Source: an uncultured Parvularculaceae bacterium (lineage in GTDB: Bacteria > Pseudomonadota > Alphaproteobacteria > Caulobacterales > Parvularculaceae). Taken from it: a stretch of DNA of 7,144 nucleotides. The stretch spans positions 1 through 7,144 of the forward strand of contig CAMYNO010000063.1 in the NCBI GenBank assembly GCA_947259815.1, read 5' to 3'. Positions 1-6,798 of the stretch are shown here, piece after piece (position 1 is the stretch's first letter; each line of letters starts with the position of its first letter). Both the position numbers and the translations under genes were made by a program. Below the pieces are notes generated by a model. The model worked only from the letters and a program-made list of their open reading frames with translations. It ran no database searches and had not been told where the DNA came from.

Positions 1-51
1 ATTCATCCTGCAAATTTGTCTGTGTTTAATGCGAAGCCATTCGAGAACGAG

Positions 52-183
52 CTACCGTTGGAAATGCTCGACGCCGCCAGATTCACAACTCGATGCCCCA
101 ATTTCTTGCAAAACCGCCCGAAATTCGGGCTTCGGTGCTCGGCAAATCGTTCGATACGCGTTCACGAAGGGGAGCCATTTAGA
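52..183 (-). pseudogene. Possible C-terminal gene remnant, 43 codons
   Basis: On the minus strand a frame is open from just after a TGA (186-184) to a TAG at 54-52. It reads roughly SKWLPFVNAYRTICRAPKPE, then FRAVLQEIGA and a further 13 residues. The composition is protein-like, with aromatic and charged residues alternating, but there is no ATG. The only alternative start is a GTG at the seventh codon, without a Shine-Dalgarno sequence. It could be the tail of a decayed gene whose upstream part was lost, or it could be chance: a second minus-strand frame of 31 codons overlaps it. I do not recognise the family with certainty. Confidence 0.15.
116..130 (-). terminator. Weak hairpin, possible operon terminator
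   Basis: The 15 bases GCCCGAAATTCGGGC form two 7-base arms around a single central base, so as RNA they would give a five-pair GC stem with a five-base loop. Read on the minus strand it is followed by GGTTTTGC, a poor U-tract. It lies about 140 bases past the esterase stop codon, and no better intrinsic terminator is visible between 1 and 267. A Rho-dependent end is equally possible. Confidence 0.25.
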
Positions 184-267
184 TCAGCGCAGCGACGAAA
201 ATCGGGCATTTAAGCTGCTGTTCTGTTTTCGATCCGGACTATTTCTTGCGTTTAACAGAATACATCA

Positions 268-1944
268 CTACTGACACGCACTCTCAGGCCCACAAACTGG
301 AACGGCGTTCATGCCGACCCTGAGAAACCATTGCATTCCCGCTTCATTGCGGCGGCGTACGAACTCTTCATTCAGCTCATACATGCCCGGCATCGGATTA
401 TGACCGGCGACCGGTTCGTCACCGAACAACATGTAAGCCTCATAGTCGGAATAAGGACGCCATGGCGGACCATTCTCACTTTGCGGCGCGCCCGTGGCGG
501 CAAAGGACACCCAATAATCCGTCATCGCAGCGGCTAGCTTACTGGCTGTTTCGCCCTCGGGAACAGGCCAATTGGGAGGATAGGCGTCAGGATCGCCGAT
601 CCGGCTGAATACGAAAGGCAGTTCGGCGGCGTGAAACGCGCATAAGTCGCGCTCACTCGCAGCGGGATAGCAATAATCGAAAACATACATGAACGAAGGC
701 TGTCCGCTTTCCGCCTGTTTATGTACAGCGCGTTCAACGCCCCACGCAAAGAAATTATCGCGCAGCGCATCGAGCATCGACTGCTCCATGTCGGAAGAGG
801 GATAAAGCCTGAGGAATTCATCGGCTTGATCGCCATAGCTTTTGCGAATTGCGGCTTCGTAAGTTTCTGCATTGTTCGGAATGGCCGGCAACAAGGCGCG
901 ATACGCCGTCGTTTCACCGCTTGTAACCCCCGCAAGCAGTGGCACTTTCGCCTGGCGTCCTTCATCGAAAGCCTCGATCAATTGCGCGGGAAGCACGCGC
1001 CCGTCAATTGTTCCCTGACTGATGAAGCCTGACTTTGTCGCCGTCTCCGTCAGTTCCACCGCATCGAACGCCCGCAGCGCTTCCAGATCGGCAGCGCCGA
1101 ACGCAGCCGCCAAAGTCCCGCCAATCGTTTCAGCAGAAGGCATGCCATAAGCGGAGCGGGATAATTCCGGAATGGCGCGAATGCCTGTACTTTCGGCAAT
1201 CGCTTTGTGGAACAGGCCCTCCGCTAGCGGACTAATCATAAGATAGGTGACGCTGAGCGCGCCGGCGGATTCGCCCATGATTGTGACATTGCCGGGATCG
1301 CCGCCAAAAGCGCTGATATTGTCGCGCACCCAATGAAGCGCTGCAATCTGATCAAGCAAACCGTAATTTCCGGAAACGCCGTCAGCCGATTCCGCGCTTA
1401 ATTCCGGGTGGGCGAGCCAACCCATAATGCTCAGGCGGTAGTTGATCGAAACAAAAACGGCGCCGCGCTGTGCGAACGCCGATCCGTCGTAAGTCGGCTG
1501 CGCGCTCCCGCCCATGCGCAGCGAACCGCCATGGATCCAGACAATCACCGGTGCGTCTTTCGCGTCGGCCGGCGCCCAGACATTCAGCGACAGGCAATCT
1601 TCCGACATCGACTTTGGCGGATCATAATAAAGGCTGGTGGTCGGTAACTCCGGCTGCACGCAACTCGGCCCGAAAGCCGACGTTTCACGAACGCCATCCC
1701 AGGCGACGGGCGCTTGCGGCGGCTTCCATCTCATGTCGCCGACAGGCGGCGCGGCATAGGGAATACCTTTAAAGACGTTCAGCTCGCCTTCGCGCACACC
1801 CTCTATAGTACCTTGGGCAATTTCCGTTACAGGCGCGGCGGCGACCTCTTCGCGCTCCGGTAACGCGCATGAGGTCAGCAAGAACATCGCCGCTACGGAT
1901 TGAGCTATCCGCTTTAGGCAAGACAGTGTGGTATTTCTGTTCAT
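268..1944 (-). CDS. Type-B carboxylesterase, predicted lipoprotein
   Basis: This 558-residue protein is a serine hydrolase of the carboxylesterase type-B (COesterase, alpha/beta-hydrolase) family and should hydrolyse carboxylic esters. The N-terminus is a lipoprotein signal with lipobox LTSC, giving lipid-modified Cys26. The next residue is Ala rather than Asp, which by the E. coli rule favours the outer membrane. Family marks are the EDCLSLNVW signature (115-123), the oxyanion-hole HGG (138-140), the nucleophile elbow GESAG with Ser226, the probable acid Glu344, and catalytic His438 in AFHAAELPFVF. Cys95 and Cys117 match the conserved first disulfide of the family. Further cysteines at 425/435 and 551/557 could form extra disulfides. 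The length is normal for the family. The start overlaps the stop of the upstream gene as ATGA and is preceded by GGAAGGGG (1959-1952), seven bases away, so it is probably translationally coupled. The substrate is unknown. Confidence 0.93.
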   Translation of the reverse strand: MNRNTTLSCLKRIAQSVAAMFLLTSCALPEREEVAAAPVTEIAQGTIEGVREGELNVFKGIPYAAPPVGDMRWKPPQAPVAWDGVRETSAFGPSCVQPELPTTSLYYDPPKSMSEDCLSLNVWAPADAKDAPVIVWIHGGSLRMGGSAQPTYDGSAFAQRGAVFVSINYRLSIMGWLAHPELSAESADGVSGNYGLLDQIAALHWVRDNISAFGGDPGNVTIMGESAGALSVTYLMISPLAEGLFHKAIAESTGIRAIPELSRSAYGMPSAETIGGTLAAAFGAADLEALRAFDAVELTETATKSGFISQGTIDGRVLPAQLIEAFDEGRQAKVPLLAGVTSGETTAYRALLPAIPNNAETYEAAIRKSYGDQADEFLRLYPSSDMEQSMLDALRDNFFAWGVERAVHKQAESGQPSFMYVFDYCYPAASERDLCAFHAAELPFVFSRIGDPDAYPPNWPVPEGETASKLAAAMTDYWVSFAATGAPQSENGPPWRPYSDYEAYMLFGDEPVAGHNPMPGMYELNEEFVRRRNEAGMQWFLRVGMNAVPVCGPESACQ

Positions 1945-3269
1945 TTTAAAGCCCCTTCCAGAAGACGCCGAAACGCCGCCGTAGTTTCCGCCACAGCTTC
2001 CACCGATACGCAGCGCTCATCATCATCCTCGACATGATGAAAACGATGGACGCCAAAAATACCGGCGACGGGCCCGTAACCCGCCTCGATCACATTGGTC
2101 AGTTCGCCGGCCGAGAGTTCATCACTGCCATAAGGGTTTTCCAGACCAGCGAGGCCGGAAAATTCTTCTCTGGCCATGGAAACCAACTCAGGACTGACGA
2201 CGAGGTAGCGTTGCGAATCCGTTCCCGACAAAGGCCGGCGTTCGCCAACGCTGTCATGCCAGTCGCGCGAGGCGAGATTGGCGCCAAGGTGAAGCCAGAA
2301 TGCAGTCTTCTCCGGTTTCGGCGCTACATTGTGGATCAGCTCTTCCGCACCCAGATATTGATATTCATGACCACTGTTGCAGACGAACGCGAGATCGTAT
2401 GCCGGCGCCGCACGGCTTGCCCACCGCGCAATGTGGAGCCAGGCGGCGATGCCGCCGCCGCGTTCGCCCGCGCAGGTAAACCAGCCCGAGCGCGGGGTTG
2501 AAACGACAAGCCAGCGCCCTTTCCCGCGATCAATCCGCCCGACAAGGTTGAACGCGTCTCGCCGCCCGCCCTCGCCGGTCGTGATCAATGTCGCCTCGCG
2601 GCCCTCAAGCGCCGCCGCAAAAAACGGCGCAGCATCTTGCGGCGCCATCAGCGCCATCGGCCCTGTATGTAGCGGCTCACGGCCATCCGTGTTCAGAGCA
2701 ATGACTTTTCCGCTGGGCCCATTTGTAACGATGACACAAGCCTTGGCGCCGCCGGCAAAAGCAGCATCCACCGGCGTCCGGACCTGTTCCCAGAACATTG
2801 ACGACCAACGCCCGAAAGGAAGGTCGACCAAGGCGATGGCGCCATCCAGCGATTGCCCGGCGTTACCCTGCGCATCAACTCTGACAACCGGCGCCGTGAT
2901 TCCTTCCGCAGGGGTTGTTTGCACAATCGGCTGCGGCCATAGCGGCGCGCGAGCGTCACCAGTGACAAGTTGGGCATGACTGGCTTCAAACCATGGCGCA
3001 GAAAAATACTGCCGCTCTGTTTCAAAGCCAGCCTTGGCTAATTCATCTTCCAGCCATGCGCCACACGCCTCATCGCCCTGTCCGCCGGACTGTTTTAGAC
3101 CAAAGCCAATGTACTTTTTCAGGTCTTCTGCAATGGCGGCAGAGCCTTCTTCCCTATCGCTCGCGTTTGCGGTGCCGACTGCGGCGAGCGGCGCTACCGC
3201 TGAGGCGGTCAGGAAATTTCTGCGCGTGGTCTTTATTCGCGAGTTTTGACGATCGTTCATTTCAGTCAT
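1941..3269 (-). CDS. Tat-exported M28-like protein with degenerate metal site
   Basis: The 442-residue product begins with a twin-arginine signal (TTRRNFL, Arg16-Arg17, then a hydrophobic stretch) and a likely cleavage after Ala36 (TANA/SD), so it should be exported folded to the periplasm. Residues of about 100-225 resemble a protease-associated (PA) domain, and about 238-442 follow the layout of the peptidase M28 catalytic domain. Most canonical zinc ligands look changed. The HxD motif falls at STPRS (257-261), the DD-N-G-S-G motif at AGERGGG (267-273), and the EE pair at HE (301-302). The mid-domain Asp corresponds to Gly329. Only Glu302 and His411 or His412 seem kept. It may be a non-peptidase hydrolase or an inactive binding protein. 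The start at 3269 overlaps the transporter stop by eight bases. ATG at 3260 is an alternative; neither has a clear Shine-Dalgarno. An upstream ATG at 3311 lies inside the transporter gene and would put 14 residues before the Tat signal. Confidence 0.8.
   Translation of the reverse strand: MTEMNDRQNSRIKTTRRNFLTASAVAPLAAVGTANASDREEGSAAIAEDLKKYIGFGLKQSGGQGDEACGAWLEDELAKAGFETERQYFSAPWFEASHAQLVTGDARAPLWPQPIVQTTPAEGITAPVVRVDAQGNAGQSLDGAIALVDLPFGRWSSMFWEQVRTPVDAAFAGGAKACVIVTNGPSGKVIALNTDGREPLHTGPMALMAPQDAAPFFAAALEGREATLITTGEGGRRDAFNLVGRIDRGKGRWLVVSTPRSGWFTCAGERGGGIAAWLHIARWASRAAPAYDLAFVCNSGHEYQYLGAEELIHNVAPKPEKTAFWLHLGANLASRDWHDSVGERRPLSGTDSQRYLVVSPELVSMAREEFSGLAGLENPYGSDELSAGELTNVIEAGYGPVAGIFGVHRFHHVEDDDERCVSVEAVAETTAAFRRLLEGALK
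1952..1959 (-). promoter_or_regulatory. Ribosome binding site of the esterase gene
   Basis: GGAAGGGG lies seven bases before the ATG at 1944-1942, inside the last codons of the upstream gene. Together with the ATGA stop/start overlap it supports this start and indicates coupled translation. Confidence 0.6.
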
Positions 3270-4929
3270 CGATTTTGCGCCGGAATGTTTCCGGCAAAAA
3301 CAAAATGCCAACCACGGCGGTCATCCCGGCGACAAGCACCGGATACCAGAGGCCGTAATAGATGTTGCCCGTCGCGGCAACGATGGCGAAAGCTGTCGTC
3401 GGCAGGAAACCGCCAAACCAGCCATTGCCGATGTGATAGGGAAGCGACATTGACGTGTAACGAATGCGTGCGGGAAACAGTTCCACCAGCATTGCCGCCA
3501 AAGGCGCGTAAGCCGCTGTCACCATCAGCATGATTGCAACAATGATCGCGATGACGACGGGCCGGTTGATTTTCGCCGGGTCCGCCTCGCTCGGATAACC
3601 CGCCTCGATCAGGCCGTCGCCGACATCTTTCTGAAACGCAGCAATCTCTGTTGCGAGCTGCACCCCGTCAAACGCTGAAGGGTCCGGCGCGACAATGACC
3701 GCCTCGCCTATCCGAACAGTCGCCGTTTCGCCAGCAGACGCATTTCGGTTTGAATAATTGATGCCATTTTTTGCAAGATACGCCTTGGCGATGTCACAGC
3801 TTGATTGATCGAACGTATTCTTTCCGATGGGATCGAACTGAACCGAGCATTCCTCCGCGTAAGCAACCACAGTAACCGGCGCCTCACGCACCGCGCGAGC
3901 ATAATCGGGATTGGCGGCAACCGTCAGCGCCTTGAACAAGGGAAACAGCGTCAGCGCCGCAACGACGCAGGCGGTCATGATGATTTTTTTGCGCCCGATC
4001 TTGTCGCTCAGCCAACCGAAGAAAACGAATGTCGGCGTCGCGATCATCAGCGCGATCACCAGCAATATGTTTGAGGTTGCAGGATCTACATCGGCGATGC
4101 GCTCAAGATAAAAGAGCGTGTAGAATTGCCCGGTGTAGCCGATCACCGCCTGGCCGGCGACGCCGCCGAAAAGGGCGATCAGGATGAATTTTAAATTCGC
4201 CCAACGGCCAAAGGCTTCCGCAAGCGGCGCCTTCGAGACAGTCCCTTCCTCCTTCATTTTCTGAAAGACCGGGCTTTCCGCCAATTGCAGCCGGATCCAG
4301 AGCGAAACGCCAAGTAGAAGAATCGAAAAGAGGAATGGCGCACGCCAGCCCCAGGACGCAAACGCCTCCTCGCCCATCATGGCCCGCAAGCCGATGACGA
4401 GAAGAAGCGCGGTGAACAGGCCGACAGTGGCGGTCGTTTGAATGAAACTGGTAAAAAAGCCGCGTTTGCCCTCTGGCGCGTGTTCAGCGACATAGGTAGC
4501 CGCCCCGCCATATTCGCCGCCCACCGCAAGCCCCTGAAGCAGGCGCAGCGTTACAAGAATGATCGGCGCAGCGATGCCGATTTGCTCGTAACTTGGCAGG
4601 AACCCGACTGCAAAAGTCGAAAGCCCCATCAGGCCCATGGTTACGAGAAACGTATATTTTCGTCCGACAACATCACCGATCCGCCCAAAGACGATCGAGC
4701 CAAAGGGACGCACGGCAAAACCCGCTGCGAATGCGGCAAGCGCCAGAATGAAAGCGGTGGTTTCGTTGACCCCGGAAAAAAACTGTACGGAGATGTAACT
4801 GGCCAGAAGGCCATAGAGATAAAAATCGTACCACTCAAACATCGTGCCGAGCGACGATGCAACAATCACCTTGACTTCGTTCTGTTTCAGATCTTCAGCG
4901 CTGCGCGCAGCGCTTTCCCCTGTCGGCAT
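3262..4929 (-). CDS. MFS transporter, metabolite:H+ symporter (MHS) type
   Basis: This is a 555-residue inner-membrane proton symporter of the MHS branch (ProP, KgtP and ShiA relatives), which typically imports carboxylates or zwitterions. MFEWYDFYLYG in helix 1 (30-40), GRIGDVVGRK (82-91) and the repeat motif GWLSDKIGRKK (305-315) are typical. So is RLLQGLAVGGEYGGAATYVAE (129-149). Twelve membrane helices can be placed. Between helices 9 and 10, residues of about 339-455 form an extra, largely hydrophilic segment predicted to be periplasmic, with Cys361 and Cys378. This makes the protein roughly 100 residues longer than a typical MHS carrier of about 440. I chose ATG 4929 over ATG 4935 because AGGAGG at 4943-4938 is eight bases from the former and only two from the latter. 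Its end overlaps the M28-like gene, which suggests joint use. The substrate is unknown, but an organic acid is likely given the esterase. Confidence 0.92.
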   Translation of the reverse strand: MPTGESAARSAEDLKQNEVKVIVASSLGTMFEWYDFYLYGLLASYISVQFFSGVNETTAFILALAAFAAGFAVRPFGSIVFGRIGDVVGRKYTFLVTMGLMGLSTFAVGFLPSYEQIGIAAPIILVTLRLLQGLAVGGEYGGAATYVAEHAPEGKRGFFTSFIQTTATVGLFTALLLVIGLRAMMGEEAFASWGWRAPFLFSILLLGVSLWIRLQLAESPVFQKMKEEGTVSKAPLAEAFGRWANLKFILIALFGGVAGQAVIGYTGQFYTLFYLERIADVDPATSNILLVIALMIATPTFVFFGWLSDKIGRKKIIMTACVVAALTLFPLFKALTVAANPDYARAVREAPVTVVAYAEECSVQFDPIGKNTFDQSSCDIAKAYLAKNGINYSNRNASAGETATVRIGEAVIVAPDPSAFDGVQLATEIAAFQKDVGDGLIEAGYPSEADPAKINRPVVIAIIVAIMLMVTAAYAPLAAMLVELFPARIRYTSMSLPYHIGNGWFGGFLPTTAFAIVAATGNIYYGLWYPVLVAGMTAVVGILFLPETFRRKIDD

Positions 4930-4937
4930 GGACATTT

Positions 4938-4943
4938 CCTCCT
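4938..4943 (-). promoter_or_regulatory. Strong ribosome binding site deciding the transporter start
   Basis: A perfect AGGAGG lies eight bases before ATG 4929-4927 but only two bases before the in-frame ATG 4935-4933. The second methionine codon is therefore the likely start, shortening the longest possible protein by two residues. Confidence 0.8.
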
Positions 4944-4990
4944 GGTCGCGACGCCTTCGCCGATCTGACGCCGGCTGCGGCTGTTTATTG

Positions 4991-5008
4991 GCGCATTATG
5001 CGCATTAT
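4991..5008. repeat. Tandem 9-base direct repeat between SDR and transporter genes
   Basis: GCGCATTAT occurs twice back to back in the 112-base gap between the SDR stop and the transporter start. Read on the minus strand it gives two ATAATGCGC units, preceded by an AT-rich stretch and a weak TCCGC/GCGGA stem. CATAAT could serve as a -10 element, but I find no matching -35 at normal spacing. The gap could hold a second promoter or a regulator site, or the repeat could be replication slippage. Confidence 0.6.
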
Positions 5009-5041
5009 TATTCCGCGGTATGCGGATAAATATTCCTACCT

Positions 5042-5932
5042 CTAACGAACCGCCATAATCGCATCATCGGCGCCGGCGCTTTCCAACTCACGCTTACCTT
5101 GCGTGAAACCAAATTCCGGTACGAGTTCATTATGCCTTGCCGTGATCGCGTCCCAACTTTCGGCGACGCGTTCCGCTGCATCGTCACCGGCGCCGATGAA
5201 AGCGCCTTCGGTGAGGGTGATATGCGCAGCAGCAAAATGACCGGCGCCGGCGCAAAGGATGGCGCGGGTTGGCGCATCGTCAGATACCAGCGGAACAAGG
5301 CCGGGACTGACAAGAGTCGGGTCGAGCCGTTCGAGCGCCTCCTCTGACAGAACGCCCCCGGTCATTTGCGTCGCCGCAGTCGGCGCGAGGCAATTGACGC
5401 GAATATTGTATTTTTCGCCTTCAATCGCGAGGGTTTGCATCAGGCCGACAAGCGCCATCTTGGCGGCGCCATAATTTGCCTGGCCGAAATTTCCGTAAAG
5501 CCCGGAGGACGATGTCGTCATGACGATCCGCCCGTAACTCTGCGCCCGCATGGCTTCCCAAACCGCCTTGGTGCAGATCACCGCTCCCATCAGATGAACA
5601 TCGACGACGAAACGAAAATCATCCAACTCCATTTTCGCGAAACTACGGTCGCGTAAAACGCCGGCATTATTCACAAGGATGTCGACACGCCCCCAACGTT
5701 CGACCGTTTCCGCAACCATTGCGCCAATTCGCTCTTCATCGGTAACCGAGCACGCAAAAGCGCCCGCCTTACCGCCGCGCTCGCGAATTTCAGAAGCAAC
5801 CTTTTCAGCACCGTCCGCATCCAGATCGTTGACGACAATTTTTACCCCGTGGCGCGCCAGTTGTAGCGCATGACACCGGCCAAGGCCGCCGCCTGCCCCC
5901 GTTATGATTGCGACCCGTTCATTCAATTCCAT
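5042..5932 (-). CDS. SDR oxidoreductase, (3R)-hydroxyacyl-CoA dehydrogenase-like
   Basis: This 296-residue classical short-chain dehydrogenase binds NAD(P) through TGAGGGLG (11-18). Asp36 at the end of the second strand favours NAD. Other marks are NNAG (88-91), and the catalytic Ser141, Tyr154 and Lys158 with the usual 13- and 4-residue spacings. The stretch GRIVMTTSSSGLYGNFGQANY (134-154), the NCLAP segment (180-184) and the long C-terminal part to residue 296 resemble the dehydrogenase unit of MFE-2/17beta-HSD4, which oxidises (3R)-hydroxyacyl-CoA in beta-oxidation. The fourth member of the classical catalytic set, Asn in VN-L-x-G, is replaced by His113 (VHLMG), as I recall for that subfamily. 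No MaoC-type hydratase gene lies beside it. The frame stays open upstream to 6127, but homology starts at MELNERVAIITG, so I chose ATG 5932; its Shine-Dalgarno is weak (GGA, nine bases away). Exact substrate uncertain. Confidence 0.9.
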   Translation of the reverse strand: MELNERVAIITGAGGGLGRCHALQLARHGVKIVVNDLDADGAEKVASEIRERGGKAGAFACSVTDEERIGAMVAETVERWGRVDILVNNAGVLRDRSFAKMELDDFRFVVDVHLMGAVICTKAVWEAMRAQSYGRIVMTTSSSGLYGNFGQANYGAAKMALVGLMQTLAIEGEKYNIRVNCLAPTAATQMTGGVLSEEALERLDPTLVSPGLVPLVSDDAPTRAILCAGAGHFAAAHITLTEGAFIGAGDDAAERVAESWDAITARHNELVPEFGFTQGKRELESAGADDAIMAVR

Positions 5933-5953
5933 GTACTCTATTCCATCCCTACA

Positions 5954-5959
5954 AATATA
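5954..5959 (-). promoter_or_regulatory. Possible -10 element before the SDR gene
   Basis: TATATT (5 of 6 matches to the sigma-70 -10 consensus) sits in an AT-rich patch 21 bases before the SDR start. No good -35 hexamer is found 16-18 bases further upstream, so if it is a promoter it may need an activator. Its position downstream of the palindrome at 6003-6016 is the main reason to note it. Confidence 0.25.
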
Positions 5960-6002
5960 AATTTCAGACCAGCTACTTTCGCAGCAAGCGAGCGGCTTTA
6001 TC

Positions 6003-6016
6003 GTAAGCGCGCTTAC
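6003..6016. promoter_or_regulatory. Perfect 14-base palindrome at the end of tetR, candidate operator
   Basis: GTAAGCGCGCTTAC is its own reverse complement. It overlaps the tetR stop codon (6015-6013) and lies 71-84 bases before the SDR start. TetR-family dimers commonly bind palindromes of about this size near their target genes. It shares the pattern G-W-W-W-GC-NN-GC-W-W-W-C with the near-palindrome at 6787-6800. As RNA it would form a short stem but has no U-tract on either side, so it is a poor terminator. The operator role is inference. Confidence 0.4.
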
Positions 6017-6720
6017 ACGGTTTTTTTCAGATTCGTTTTCGCCCGATCCGCGCAGATAGATCGAAAGCCGGCCGCCATGAATTGAGCCATGCGCTCTTTC
6101 ACGGCTGCGTAATCGTTTGACTTGCACAAGCCGCCAGAAAGTTTGTCGATCCGGCCGGTCCGCGCCAGCGTCAACATCAATGCGCCGGTGACAAAATGAT
6201 AGCCCCAGAAAAGATCTTCCTTGGCGGCGTCGGGCAGCGCTTTTTGCAACAGCTCAACCAAGCGCAATACAACGGGATCAAAATGCTGGTCCATCATATC
6301 GGCGCCCCATTCAGGCGTGTTCGCGATCTGCGCGCTCAAGGCTCCGTAATTGCGCCAGCCTTCTCCGCCTTCGATATAAAGGTCGAGATCCGTATCGAGG
6401 AAAGCGTGGAGCGCCCCTTCCACGGTAGGTTTTCCGCCCGCCTCTTCGTCATAAGCATTAAGCGCATTCATACGCCGTCCGCTAGTTACCGCGGCGCGGC
6501 GCGCAAACACAGCGTCGAAAAGCTCCTGCTTGTCATCAAAATAATAATGCAACAGCGTGTGATGAACGCCGACGCGTTTTGCAACGTCTTTCAGCGTAAC
6601 ACCGTAAAGGCCGTGTTGCGAAAACAAGTACTCCGCCACGTCGAGAATTTGCTCAGTGGTTTCGGCCCGTTTTTCAGCCTTCGTTTGACGCTTGCGCGTT
6701 GGATTTCCATCTGCTGGCAA
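6013..6720 (-). CDS. TetR-family transcriptional regulator (TTG start)
   Basis: This 235-residue DNA-binding protein has an N-terminal TetR domain at about residues 19-70: QILDVAEYLFSQHGLYGVTL, then the helix-turn-helix KDVAKRVGVHHTLLHYYF (44-61) and DKQELFDAVF. The rest is the variable ligand-binding and dimerisation domain, which includes FWGYHFVTGALMLTLARTGRI (171-191), a sequence style seen in regulators of lipid and aromatic catabolism. The start must be non-ATG. The only suitable codon after the in-frame TAA upstream is TTG 6720-6718, with GGGGG five bases before it; the next methionine is residue 84, after the DNA-binding domain. It probably represses its own gene and perhaps the downstream genes in response to a substrate-derived ligand. 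It lies 80 bases before the SDR on the same strand. Confidence 0.9.
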   Translation of the reverse strand: MPADGNPTRKRQTKAEKRAETTEQILDVAEYLFSQHGLYGVTLKDVAKRVGVHHTLLHYYFDDKQELFDAVFARRAAVTSGRRMNALNAYDEEAGGKPTVEGALHAFLDTDLDLYIEGGEGWRNYGALSAQIANTPEWGADMMDQHFDPVVLRLVELLQKALPDAAKEDLFWGYHFVTGALMLTLARTGRIDKLSGGLCKSNDYAAVKERMAQFMAAGFRSICADRAKTNLKKTV

Positions 6721-6770
6721 GAATGCCCCCGTCTGTTTTTACTTCGTCTTGTGCGGATATTTTTTCGTTG

Positions 6771-6798
6771 TCTATATATGACTACGGATTGCCTGCAA
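6771..6798 (-). promoter_or_regulatory. Candidate tetR promoter
   Basis: On the minus strand TTGCAG (6798-6793) and TATAGA (6776-6771) are separated by 16 bases, a reasonable sigma-70-type pair. Transcription would begin near 6764, leaving a leader of about 44 bases before the TTG start codon. The -35 box is contained in the inverted repeat at 6787-6800. Confidence 0.5.

Larger units (their letters stand above)
1..267. other. Downstream flank without a convincing gene
   Basis: This stretch follows the stop codon of the esterase gene and runs to the window edge. Plus-strand frames of 65 and 81 codons are open here, but they overlap each other in different frames, have no recognisable domain and lack a convincing ribosome binding site. 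On the minus strand there is a 43-codon open frame (52-183) without a good start, and a short hairpin at 116-130. I see no RNA gene and no insertion-sequence ends. The cluster appears to finish here, but whether the transcript continues past the left edge cannot be seen. Confidence 0.5.

Noticed and set aside
2034..2979. Long plus-strand open frames opposite the M28-like gene (155 and 200 codons)
   Set aside because: They overlap a gene with a clear signal and domain layout, have no domain of their own and follow from GC-rich antisense codons.
3280..3294. CCGGAATGTTTCCGG inverted repeat at the transporter/M28-like junction
   Set aside because: It lies fully inside the coding sequence for the transporter C-terminus (LPETFRRK) with no U-tract; probably codon-driven.
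4438..4968. Plus-strand 176-codon open frame opposite the transporter gene
   Set aside because: Antisense shadow of conserved MHS motifs; its sequence resembles no protein I recognise.
5060..5255. Frequent GGCGCC words, several in CGGCGCCGG context, in the SDR gene
   Set aside because: They fall on Ala/Gly codons and recur throughout the window, so they reflect codon preference rather than a repeat family.
5933..6127. Longer SDR protein with 65 extra N-terminal residues
   Set aside because: The extension overlaps the end of tetR, shows no signal or domain, and SDR homology begins exactly at the ATG at 5932.
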